The position numbers and the translations under genes are program-made. Positions 1 through 8,599 of a stretch of 18,656 bases of DNA are shown piece after piece. Source of the stretch: Entrophospora sp. SA101 (Eukaryota > Glomeromycota > Glomeromycetes > Entrophosporales > Entrophosporaceae). The stretch lies in the NCBI GenBank assembly GCA_958430865.1, contig CAUDNR010001175.1, positions 1-18,656 of the forward strand, written 5' to 3'. The notes beneath the pieces were generated by a model. It saw only the letters and a program-made list of their open reading frames with translations, searched no databases and was not told where the DNA came from. How positions within the stretch are numbered: the first letter of the stretch is position 1; every line of letters begins with the position of its first letter.

Positions 1-135
1 AAACGAATTGTAACACATGGTTTTGTGTGGAAGCATTTTGAAAAAGTGAAAGATTCAAATGGAAACAAATTCGTAATTTGCAAATTAAAAAAAAAATTTA
101 ATCGACTAAATAATCGACTAAAAACAATCGACTAA
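1..135 (+). pseudogene. BED zinc-finger fragment of a hAT transposase
   Basis: The frame is open from the window edge to a TAA at 133-135. It contains F-V-W-K-H-F-E-K-V-K at 22-51 and V-I-C-K-L at 70-84. In BED fingers an aromatic/V-W-x-H-F start is followed about 16-20 residues later by C-x-x-C, then a histidine pair. Here only the first cysteine is present; the reading frame runs into lysine-rich sequence and the ATCGACTAAA repeats, so the second cysteine and the histidines are missing. The fragment cannot encode a working finger. BED fingers bind transposon ends in hAT transposases, which fits the terminal-repeat-like sequence just downstream. Confidence 0.45.
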
Positions 136-195
136 AATAATCAATTAATAGTCGACTAAAGAAAATTTGACCAACTAGGACGATTCCAACCTCTA
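1..195 (+). mobile_element. Remnant of a hAT-type DNA transposon
   Basis: This is the edge of a decayed hAT-like element. Positions 1-135 carry a BED zinc-finger fragment (listed separately). Four copies of ATCGACTAAA or GTCGACTAAA follow at 101, 113, 127 and 151; such subterminal repeats are usual in hAT elements. The segment ends in CCAACCTCTA (186-195), which read on the other strand begins TAGAGGTTGG, resembling hAT terminal inverted repeats. The partner end would lie left of the window, so neither the 8-bp target duplication nor the element length can be checked. Confidence 0.45.
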
Positions 196-411
196 ATTAC
201 AGAGTATTTACCAACTCTAAAAATTTAAATTTTATTTGTCACGTAGGTTCTGTATATAAGTTTACCCTTTAAATAATTCATTAAAAAAAACATACTGCTT
301 CTAAAAAAAAAAGAAAGCACATTGGACAATTGGATTACTAAATGATTATGAAATTATCTGTATATTATTTATTTATTTTTCTTTTTTTATGTATTTTATA
401 ATTTTTTTTTA

Positions 412-417
412 TTTATT
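412..417 (-). terminator. Candidate polyadenylation signal of gene 1
   Basis: AATAAA on the minus strand, about 80 nt beyond the stop codon of gene 1, inside a very T-rich plus strand. The hexamer is common by chance in such AT-rich DNA, so this rests on position only. Confidence 0.3.
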
Positions 418-497
418 AATAAAGTTGTATCGTGGTAAATATTTTACATAATGAATCACACTATATAGTGAAGTTTTTTGCCAAATCCAACTTTTTC

Positions 498-3012
498 TTA
501 TATCAAGCGACTATTTCCAGCATAAAAAATAGAATCTATTTCCGATTCTAGAACTTTTATTTCGTCTTCATCTTTTTTATTTTCGTCCTCGTATTTTCTA
601 TTTTCATCTTCGTCTTTTCTATTTTCGTCTTCGTCTTTTCTATTTTCGTCTTCGTCTTTTCTATTTCCGTCTTCGTCTTTTCTATTTCCGTCTCCGTCCT
701 TTCTCTTTTCATTGTTGTTTTTTTTACCTTCATCTTTGTCTTTTTTATTTTCGCCTTTGTCTTTTTTATTTTTGCCTTTTTTATTTTCGTCTTCATCTTT
801 TTTTAACTGAGGAATTTTAACAACATGGTGTTTAAGAAGCTCTATTAGAGCATCAAGTTGTTGTTTCGTTTCAGATAGTTCATGTGTTACGCTATCAAGT
901 TGGTTTTTCATTAAAGACAGTTCATCATCTTTATCATTTGTAGTAGTTGTTGATTCATCAATTTCTGAAACTATTTCATAATTTGTAGTAGCCGTTGGTG
1001 TATCAATTACTATAGCGGCTTGATGATTTTTATCATTTTCTGTAGTTGTTGATGCATCAATTTCCTCACAATAATCACCCATTAATGCATTCGTTTCATT
1101 TTTACCTGATTTTTTTTTATAAAATAAAGATAGGATTGATCCTAATCTGCAATGTGTTTTTGTTATAAAGAACCATTTCTTTAGATATTTCCATGGTCCA
1201 ATTGGACCAACATCCGTTTCATTTTTGTCTGAACTTTCTTCATTTTTATCTGAATTTTCTTTATTTTTATAAAATAAAGGTACATGAGTTGATCCTAATC
1301 TGTCCTTAAGTACATCATGTGTTTTTGTCCTAAAAAACCATTTCTGGACAACTCCCCATGGTTTGATTGGACCAACACCTAAAACAATTAATAAAGACAA
1401 TTATAAATCTGAACACTGTGTAATATGATTATGCATTAATGTATATAATTAATTACCAAATAAAATGGCATAAAGTGTTAAGAATGCACCTCCCACAGCC
1501 AATACATTCGAGATCACAGACAGAAACTAATATATAAAAATTAAAAATAATTTAATAATAATAATAATGACAATGACAATTATTAATTAATAAAATATAC
1601 TTGCATTTTTATTTCTGTATTATGGTAAAAATAAAAAAAAAACAGCCATTGTTAGAAATTATTTCAATTCATGTGTGCTGAAATTTTTTTTGTAATTCAA
1701 TCACTCATTAATTTTATTTACTTGCCGCTCTTCTGTCCTCGTTTCAACTACAAAATTATGTGGATCAATCATGAATCCTGTCACTCCTGGTGTAAAAAAA
1801 GACGAATTTCTTGTCGATGGATCTAAACAATTTATTATTTATTGAATCATTTATGATGGTATATTTCACAATAAAAAATTTATTCGACTTACAAATGATT
1901 GTTGTAATATAAGGTCGTGTATTACGGTTTGGCTGAAATCCGAAATTATCTAGGAATGAGGGTATTATTCTATTGGTGACCAACCTAGTCATCCGAATGT
2001 GATAGATCTAAAAATATATCATTTATTATAAACAATTTTATCTTGCACACACACCATTATCATTATTATTTATTATTATTTACATTTTTTCCTATAAAAT
2101 ATCTATTTGCTCGGAAAATCGACGTAATAAAAGAATCCGATGACTCAACAAAATAGGTATCCTTGGCTGACTCGACATACATTTCCTCCGCAAGTGCTAG
2201 ATTTTCTAATTAAAAAAAGGCATCATCAATCAATCAATCAATTAATCAATCAATATTTAATATAGATAAGTCATACCTGAGTCAAATATATTAATTGTAA
2301 AAGTAGGAATGTCCCCATCTATAATACCATCATCGGCGAGTTCGAATCTAAAAAGGATTCGTTTTAACCGATTCTTCGGTTCGGTATTGGGAAAGTATAG
2401 GTTATTTGGTAAAAATTTCCCGGTCCAATGTAAACCAAGAGGTGTCGGTTGAGTGATATGCTTTGAACAAATAGAGCTGGTGTCCTCTAAAAATGAATAG
2501 GTGAATGAATAAATATGCAATACAATATAACATACATAATATGACTTTACCAAAAGATTCAAATTGTAGGAAAGCGCATCTAATCGTAAAATTTTTTCTA
2601 AACTGCATGGAAATAACTATACAATAATAATATCAGTTAAAAAAAGTGTCTGTGTTATTATTTATATATTCATTGATCAATTAAATTCACCTGGCGAAGG
2701 AAATTCCACTATTGGAGAATGCTCTGTTTTATACAAGTAAAAAAGTTAAACTTGGCTTAAGTTAGACACGTAGTAAAATACACTTTCTAGTTAAATAAAG
2801 GTCGAATTTATTTTTTTACCGGTGGTGATAGTTGGCAAATCATTTAATACTCCTATTGTGAGTATAACAAAAAGAAATACTAATATTACTGCAAATACTA
2901 CAATAGTAGTTATTTTGCAACAAGAAATTGTTGGTGTTAGTTTTTTTTTAATTGAATTCATTTTGTCTGAAAGCGATGTTTTGATTGATTTCATTTTTTC
3001 TAAAAGGAACAT
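498..3012 (-). CDS. Gene 1: two-pass membrane protein of a tandem family, long charged C-terminal tail
   Basis: Function unknown. Exons 5'->3': 3012-2820, 2723-2691, 2616-2551, 2486-2277, 2205-2084, 2007-1893, 1822-1726, 1614-1605, 1526-1457, 1378-498; 1797 nt, 598 aa. The start ATG has the same context (AATTAAAATG) as gene 2. Residues 1-33 are basic with Cys31-Cys32 by the membrane, 34-56 are hydrophobic, and 65-282 form an exoplasmic domain with Cys89 and Cys104 conserved in all paralogues. Residues 283-306 are a second membrane segment leading into VGPIKPWG (307-314), partly repeated at 362-368. Then come Thr-rich acidic stretches, a predicted coiled coil (459-490) and a Lys/Asp/Glu tail (498-580) of seven 7-residue repeats. 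Basic flanks suggest both ends are cytosolic. Exons 7-9 have an alternative: exon 7 ends at 1722 with canonical GT and joins exon 9 in frame. The gene itself is well supported by three-way paralogue agreement. Confidence 0.85.
555..701 (-). repeat. Seven 21-bp coding repeats in the gene 1 tail
   Basis: Seven consecutive 21-bp units on the minus strand each encode a seven-residue block of consensus K-D-E-D-E-N-R; outer units are more diverged (K-D-G-D-G-N-R first, K-D-E-D-E-I-K last). The unit length keeps the frame, so copy-number change alters tail length only. Genes 2 and 3 have no counterpart. Confidence 0.9.
1605..1614 (-). other. Candidate 10-nt microexon (exon 8) of gene 1
   Basis: The minus strand reads ...ATACAG|AAATAAAAAT|GCAAGTAT.... 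Spliced from a GC donor after 1726 (phase 2), it gives Arg-Asn-Lys-Asn and restores phase 0 for exon 9. In this model both flanking introns (1725-1615 and 1604-1527) use GC donors. The alternative is one 195-nt intron (1721-1527) with a canonical GT donor, also in frame (Arg-Gln). The other introns of this gene are 64-96 nt, which favours the microexon model without proving it. Confidence 0.45.
2224..2254. repeat. CAAT microsatellite in intron 4 of gene 1
   Basis: An interrupted (CAAT)n tract lies within the 71-nt intron 2206-2276, near its donor side on the minus strand. The same tract is longer in gene 2 and shorter in gene 3, so it predates the duplications and changes in length. Confidence 0.85.
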
Positions 3013-3118
3013 TTTAATTCATCTAATTTTGTTTAAAAACGTTTTAATTGATAATTAGAAAGAGAAAAGAAAAGGAAATGAAATATGAATGACGTTTGAT
3101 AATTTGCTTCATTAATAC

Positions 3119-3124
3119 TTATAA
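3119..3124 (-). promoter_or_regulatory. TATA-like element upstream of gene 1
   Basis: The minus strand reads TTTATTTATAAG about 107 nt before the gene 1 ATG. The block around it is conserved upstream of gene 2 (6717-6722) and deleted upstream of gene 3. Function is inferred from position and conservation only. Confidence 0.3.
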
Positions 3125-3228
3125 ATAAATTTATTCGTGATATTTTGTTTCGAATTAAAGTTCGGTGCAACTAAAAATAAAAAATAAAATAAGCCAATTC
3201 ATTTATAAGTTTTGACATTTTGAGATAC

Positions 3229-3383
3229 AAACCTTGTCACAACGAATAGATAGATAATAATTTCATTCAAATTCATTATTCCAAATTACTAATCTCGTCC
3301 ATATATGTTTTTATACGTAAAGCAAAAAACTTTAAAAATCCATTATAGCTTGAATTTAATTATAATCTGTTGTGACAAGGTTT
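3229..3383. mobile_element. 155-bp miniature inverted-repeat element
   Basis: Perfect 15-bp inverted termini: AAACCTTGTCACAAC at 3229-3243 and its reverse complement at 3369-3383. The interior is AT-rich without an open frame. No clear target duplication was found. A decayed copy sits at the paralogous place upstream of gene 2 (6849-6995), so insertion predates that duplication. A lone end recurs at 17702-17713. Confidence 0.7.
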
Positions 3384-3429
3384 AACTGCTCAAATACCCT
3401 TGGGATATAGAACCTTTTAAGGGAAATCC

Positions 3430-4015
3430 AAATTATGCTTTTTTTTTGTTACGCGTTTTTTCCCATTAGAAAATATTTTTTCATGTAAATGATTTTTATA
3501 TGTAAATCCCTGCTTCATACACGATTTGCAAATCAATGCAAAATCATCATCATCATTGTTATTATCATTATATTTTAAAAAAATAGAATTTTGTTTGTTT
3601 CATTTCATTCTTTCTTTAAAAAGGATTTTATTAATAGACATTACTAAAATTGTATTGATATTTATTTCCTTAAAAACAGATCTATGGCTATTCGACCATC
3701 AAAGAAAAAAGATTAACATCAATCAAAATGCCCTGTTTGGTAATATTATTTATTATTATTATTAATAATGATTCTTATTTATGTTGAGAGACGGGTGATT
3801 GTTACGCGACCAAAATATTGGTGGCATTATCTTATTGTATACAACAATTAAAAATATCCTCCTAGTAATAAATCATACTATTAGTATTTATTGTACACAG
3901 AAACTGCGTCATAAATGACTAAAAAACTGAGAGTGGTTGTTAAAATAGTTGTCGCCATTTTAAACTCAGTAACCATTCTGATTTTTCCATTATTGCATGC
4001 GGAACATGCAATGAT
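3430..4015. repeat. Intergenic block X, first copy (empty-site copy)
   Basis: This block is paralogous to 9415-9686 joined to 11833-12063. Shared landmarks in order are a GTTACGCG- or GTTTACGTG-like start, the stretch ending in ...AATGCCCT[G/A]TTTGGTAATATT, ATTGTTACGCGACC (3798-3811), GCATTATCTTATTGTATACA, a short open frame starting ATGACTAAAAAACTGAGAGT (3915), and TTGCATGCGGAA. Here the target sequence ATTATTTAT (3745-3753) is uninterrupted; in the other copy it flanks a 2.15 kb transposon. Confidence 0.8.
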
Positions 4016-4019
4016 CTGA
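3915..4019 (+). CDS. Small open frame in block X, 34 aa
   Basis: Unrecognised. The frame starts M-T-K-K-L-R-V-V-V-K, is hydrophobic across the middle, and ends at TGA 4017-4019. The paralogous frame at 11993 keeps the start and first 17 residues with mostly conservative changes (V to I, A to T), then diverges at an indel. A basic start plus hydrophobic stretch could be a signal peptide or membrane anchor, perhaps a first exon, but no convincing donor or downstream exon was found. Conservation over ~50 nt may only reflect a recent duplication of the whole block. Confidence 0.2.
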   Translation: MTKKLRVVVKIVVAILNSVTILIFPLLHAEHAMI

Positions 4020-4710
4020 TTTGTTTCCTTCAAAATCGGATCTACAGTTAAACGACTAATTATAGAAAAAACCTTATTAACAGGTTAATAACCGGTTAAG
4101 TATATAATGAATAACGTATTGGTATATGTATTAAAAATTCTTCACAGTTTTGGGAATCAATGATGCAATAAATTTTTTTTGGTCATATGATATTTCCTGG
4201 TCATTTCATAATGAAATGTATTTCCATGAAATTTATTTTTGGTGCTAGGTGGGAGATAGCAAGTATATGTTTTGTGTATTTCTATGCAATAGTCTATTTA
4301 TTAAATGAACTTAGCTGTTTGCTGTATTTTTTTATAAAGAATGAATTCTCTTTCCATTCATCTGGAAAATTCACGTGACAAAATATCTGTAGCATAAGGA
4401 AAAAATTCAATTTTTAAACATAGTAATAGTAATAGTAAAATTCGGTAAACTCGTGCAACTTTTGAAGCTCAAATCCTCCACAATAGCATGATATATCAAT
4501 GAGATGAATTCGTAACTTTATAGAGGAAGGTCTTGGCTTCAAAAACACAATTTATTTTGGGGTGTTGCATTTTCGTATTTGTAAAGAAAGTTTTTATTAA
4601 ATTTATTAAAAAATTACAAATGTGTTTATATACAGTATGAAATATATGAATAAAGAATCTATTCCTAATTTGGAAGTTTGTACAATTTCTACTTTACATA
4701 TTTTTTATTT
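4020..4710. other. Intergenic stretch between block X and gene 2, nothing supported
   Basis: AT-rich sequence 3' of gene 2. A 63-codon plus-strand frame at 4187-4378 lacks any supporting similarity or splice context. The part at about 4660-4710 is the gene 2 3' flank and resembles the coding end of gene 1 (see findings). A small palindrome, CATTTCATAATGAAATG, lies near 4192-4208. Confidence 0.5.
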
Positions 4711-5878
4711 TTATTCTTTTTTTAACTGAGGAATATTAATAATATAGTGTTTAAGAAGTGCTATTATACCATTAACTTGTTTTTTTATGATTTCATTATC
4801 TTGATCATTTGCAGTAGTTGTTGATAAATCATCAATAACTAAAACCATTTCGTTAAGTGTATCATTAGCAGTAGTTGTATCCATTTCATCATTAGAAAGT
4901 AAAGATCCAGGGTTTAATCCTAGTCTGGCTACGAGCTCATCATGTGTTGTGACTCCAAAAAACCATTTCTGGACAACTCCCCATGGTTTGATTGGACCAA
5001 CACCTAAAACAATTAATGAAGACAATTGTAAACGTGAATACCATGTAATGTGATTATGCATTAATGTATATAATAAATTACCAAATAAAACGGCATAAAA
5101 TGTTAAGAATGATCCTCCCACAGCCAATGCATTTGAAATCACAGACAGAAACTAATATAAAAATTAAAATAATTAAAATAATTTATTAATAACAATGGCA
5201 ATGGCAATGGTAATTATTAATCAATAAAATATACTTGCATTTTTATTTCTGTGTCATGATCAAAAAACAGTCATTATCAGAAATTAAGCATTTTAACAAA
5301 AAAATTTAGCACATGTGTAATTCGATCATTCATTAATTTTATTTACTTGCCTCTGTTCCGTCTGCGTTTCCAACATAAAATTATGTGGGTCGATCATAAA
5401 TTCTGCCACTCCGGATTCAAAATAGGATGAATTTCTTGAGGTCGGATCTAGGCAATTTATTATTTATATTTATTGAATGATTTATACATTTAAACAACAA
5501 AAAAAATTTATTTTGGCTTACAGATAATTGTTGTGATATAAGATTTTGTATCACGGCTTGGCTGAATGCCAAAATTATCTAGAAACGCAGGTACTATCCT
5601 GTTCGTGACCCTTCGGGTCATCCGAACATGATAGGTCTAAAAATATATTATTCATTATAAACAATTTTATTATTACATCATTATCAATATATCATCATTA
5701 TTATTTATTATTATTTACATTTTTCCCTATAAAATACCTATTCCCCCGGAATATTGACGTAACAAAAGATGTATCTGACGACTCCTCGAAATAGGTATCC
5801 TTAGCTGCCTCAACATACATTGCCTCCGCAGTTGTCATATTGCCTATTTAAAAAAATCAACCAATCAATCAATCAATT

Positions 5879-5919
<41 letters not shown>

Positions 5920-6631
5920 GTATTTAATAAGTCATACCTGAATCAAAAATGTTGATTGTGAATGTAGGAAAGTCTCCATTTACAGTACCATCACCATCAA
6001 TTTCGAATCTAAAAAGGATTCGTTTCAACTGACGAAACGGTTGGGTATTGGGAAAGACCAGTTTGTTTGGCGAAAATTTCCCAGTCCACTGTGAATTAAG
6101 AAACGTTGGTTGGGTGATATGCTCTAAACAAATAGAGCTGGTATCCTCTAAAAATGAATAAGCGAATGAATATATATCATGTAGTACATAACACATAATG
6201 TGATTTTACCATAAAAATCATAAAGTTGAAAATGGCATTTAATCGTGAAGTTTTTTTTGAACTGCATGGAAATCACTTTACAATGAACGATAACATTAGT
6301 TAAAAAAAAAGGTCAATGTTAGTAATTTTATGTTCATTGATCAATTAAATTCACCTGGCGAAGGAAATTCCGTTATTGGAGAATGCTCTGTTGTATATAG
6401 GTAAAAAAAATCCAATTTGACTTGGGTTAAACACGTAAATATTTGTAAAATGCACTAGCTAAATTATTTTTTACCAGTGGTAATAGTTGGTAAATCATTT
6501 AAGACTCCTATTATGAGTACGGCTGAAAGAATTGATAATATTGCTGCAAATACTCCAACAATAATCACTTTGCAACAAAAAATTGGTGTTAACATTTTTT
6601 TAAATGATCTTATTTTGTTTAAAAGAAGCAT
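4711..6631 (-). CDS. Gene 2: two-pass membrane protein of the tandem family, short tail
   Basis: Function unknown; probably the copy closest to the ancestral form. Exons 5'->3': 6631-6475, 6387-6355, 6275-6210, 6147-5938, 5843-5719, 5636-5522, 5447-5351, 5248-5239, 5151-5082, 5003-4711; 1176 nt, 391 aa. Intron positions and phases match gene 1. First membrane segment about residues 22-44, after a basic start and Cys19-Cys20; exoplasmic region 45-271 with the conserved pair in T-I-K-C and S-S-I-C; second segment 272-295; VGPIKPWG at 296-303. Exon 5 is one codon longer than in genes 1 and 3. The tail ends at I-P-Q-L-K-K-E, where gene 1 continues into its charged repeats. As in gene 1, exon 7 could instead end at 5347 with a canonical GT and skip exon 8. 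The TATA-containing upstream block is intact. Confidence 0.85.
5239..5248 (-). other. Candidate 10-nt microexon (exon 8) of gene 2
   Basis: Same ten bases as in gene 1, with an upstream acceptor ACACAG and a GCAAGTAT donor. The upstream intron would start at AG|GCAAGT (5350), an exact match to the known GC-AG donor consensus. The competing model is one 195-nt GT-AG intron (5346-5152). Confidence 0.45.
5858..5920. repeat. CAAT microsatellite in intron 4 of gene 2
   Basis: This is the longest of the three paralogous (CAAT)n tracts, filling most of intron 5844-5937. It is interrupted once by TTAAT and once by AAAT. Confidence 0.9.
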
Positions 6632-6716
6632 TTTAATTGATAATTAATTTATATTAGTATATATTAGAAAGAAAGAAATCAAAGGTGAACTTTTTCATTG
6701 ATAATTTGCATTGACA

Positions 6717-6722
6717 TTTATA
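6717..6722 (-). promoter_or_regulatory. TATA-like element upstream of gene 2
   Basis: TATAAA on the minus strand about 86 nt before the ATG, in the block shared with gene 1. No other promoter signal could be defined. Confidence 0.3.
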
Positions 6723-6848
6723 AATAAATTTATTCAATATGATTTGTTCCGAATTAAAGTTTAGCGCAATTCAAAATAAAATAAAACAAATCAATTCATT
6801 TATATGATTCGGACATATCTAATGATTTGCACAACATTTTGGGTAAAC

Positions 6849-6995
6849 AAACTTACCTTGACACAATATACAAATAAGAATTTCAAATTCTATATGCCAA
6901 AATTACTAATTTCGTCATACGTTTAATACATGGAACAAACATTTTAAAACCCCGTTATAGCACGAATTTAATTAAAATCTGCCGTGACAAGGTTT
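6849..6995. mobile_element. Decayed second copy of the 155-bp inverted-repeat element
   Basis: The left end has degenerated to AAACTTACCTTGACACAAT; the right end GTGACAAGGTTT (6984-6995) is intact. The interior aligns with 3229-3383 (ATTACTAAT..CGT, then GAATTTAATT..AATCTG), and the position relative to the gene start is the same, so it was inherited through the tandem duplication. Confidence 0.6.
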
Positions 6996-7517
6996 GCTAT
7001 CAAAATATAATAGATTATCTGTGATACAACTGAGTTTGTGGAAATCGGTAGATACTAACAATGAGTAGGATTCTGGCACAAAATACAAGTGGTTTAAATA
7101 AAGTTTCTATCAAATAAAGTCTATTTGAATCAAAACTAATGCTTTGCAATCAATTCAAGTATTCTAATCATTTTTTGGAAAACCATTATTTTTGCTATCT
7201 GGGTTCTATTTGTCACATCGAACGATCATTTATTTGAAATGAATAATTGTAATTCGAATTGAGATTACGAATAATTCAATTATTTTATTCATCTACAATT
7301 AGAATTAGTAATATCAGCCGGCAAAAAAAACCTTGGCTGACTAAGTTAATTAATTAACTTTTAGTCTCAACGATCCTTTATAGAGCGAACTGTATAATAC
7401 CCATTTATCTATTACTATGTATAACAATGAAATAAATATAACAAATATGGGATAATGTCGCTGCTGTTGTGAAATTCCCAGCATAGATTTTTTATAGTGC
7501 GTAATTTAAAATTTTCA

Positions 7518-7670
7518 GGATGGGCTTGGGTGGGACCTACAACGGAGTTTGACCAATGTCAAGTAGCGACAATTTTTTTATTCCTCAATTTCTCTCCTCT
7601 GGATCATTCACACTTTACATTAAGACTGTCTGCTTGTATTTTTATTTTAATGTATTTGTCCAAAGAATAA
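7518..7670 (+). pseudogene. Coding-like fragment, possible terminal exon
   Basis: After TTTTCAG (a possible splice acceptor ending at 7518) the frame G-W-A-W-V-G-P-T-T-E-F stays open for 50 codons to TAA 7668-7670. AATAAATAAA overlaps the stop, as expected of a 3' exon. The stretch is richer in G+C than its surroundings. No upstream exon was found in 7005-7500 and I do not recognise the protein. It may be a relic of a gene displaced by rearrangement, or chance. Confidence 0.2.
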
Positions 7671-8105
7671 ATAAAGGCTGTTCGAAAATAATATTAGTTT
7701 GTCAGATGATTTTGAAGGACTGTATGAACCTGGTTGTTTGACATCATTTAAGTAATACCAGTTTCAAAAGTTTCGATGTTTAAATATCTTCCAACATTTT
7801 CTATGATAACAGCAAGTCTAAATTGGCTTTCATTCCATACAAAATAATAGAAGCTGAATGGAATAAACAATTTCCATCTGCTGTAAAAGTTCCATAGATT
7901 TATTGTTTTTTACTAGAGATGGGCAAATGTCATATAGTTGAACACTATACGTATAGTGTGTATAGTGCGTATAGTACGTATAGTAGTGTTGAAATTTGAT
8001 TTGGTGATTTTCTATTATAATAATAAGAAAACAAATTTTTATTTGGCTATTATGATAAGCAACATTGCAGCAATTAAATCTTTAATTTATTAATTATATT
8101 GTATT
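7671..8105. other. Intergenic stretch with a GTATAGT palindrome cluster
   Basis: No gene is supported. At 7942-7959 there is a perfect 18-bp palindrome, ACACTATACGTATAGTGT, followed by three more GTATAGT copies up to about 7985. TAGAGATGGGCAAA at 7914 resembles a hAT terminus, but no matching opposite end was seen nearby. Confidence 0.5.
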
Positions 8106-8450
8106 TTAAAAACTGTGAAAATGTTGTTGCATGCAAAAAAGCGAAGACTTTAATTCAGAATTCGTAATCTTATCAAGTGGCATAATATAATTATAATTCT
8201 TGCGAAATTCTTCAAATTTAGTAACCCAATTTCGAGTCGATTTTTCAGTATTTGTAACAATGGCTTTTTGACGACAAAAATCAAGTTTTTCATAAATTTC
8301 AGATGGTGCTTGTTGTGAGGAAATGGTATTCGAAGTACTTTGAGTATTAGAATCAACTGATAAAGTAGAAATCGAAGCCTCGGAAACTTTTAGGAAAGGA
8401 GCGAACTTGCAGTGGCATAAATAGGTTGAAATGCTTGTTTGGCTCCTTTT
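8106..8450 (-). pseudogene. Decayed coding fragment, possibly recombinase-like N-terminal region
   Basis: The minus-strand frame ending at TAA 8108-8106 is open for over 110 codons but has no plausible start. A Ser/Thr-rich linker precedes S-E-I-Y-E-K-L-D-F and then K-S-T-R-N-W-V-T-K-F-E-E-F-R, ending N-S-E-L-K. The K-S-T-x-x-W-V-x-x-F-x-x-F pattern reminds me of helical N-terminal domains before tyrosine-recombinase-like or KCTD-like domains in repeat families of these fungi; this is memory, not a search. No catalytic region follows. A second minus-strand fragment at 8600-8849 may be the upstream part of the same broken gene. Confidence 0.35.
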
Positions 8451-8599
8451 TGCTTTTCATTGGTGTGAATTTGACGTATTTTTATTAAACAAAGAAATGT
8501 TTAAGAAAGGTGCAAAAAGTAAATTGTAATTTTTCATCATAAGCAAAAAAGGACTTTTAACTTTTTCATAGCAAAATTAACTTTTTTTCATCACGGGCG

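Noticed and set aside
557..796. Lys/Thr-rich alternative frame in the gene 1 tail
   Set aside because: Shadow of the 21-bp repeat array: a shifted frame of a 3n-length repeat also stays open.
2402..2608. Intron 3 of gene 1 read as coding
   Set aside because: The frame runs from exon 3 through intron 3 into exon 4 out of phase; splicing at the sites conserved in the paralogues gives a continuous conserved protein.
2822..3058. 78-codon plus-strand frame
   Set aside because: Antisense to exon 1 of gene 1, whose exon structure is supported by two paralogues.
3526..3765. 79-codon plus-strand frame in block X
   Set aside because: The paralogous DNA at 9500-9690 does not keep the frame.
4187..4378. 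63-codon plus-strand frame
   Set aside because: No paralogue, splice context or recognisable motif; a frame of this size is expected occasionally by chance.
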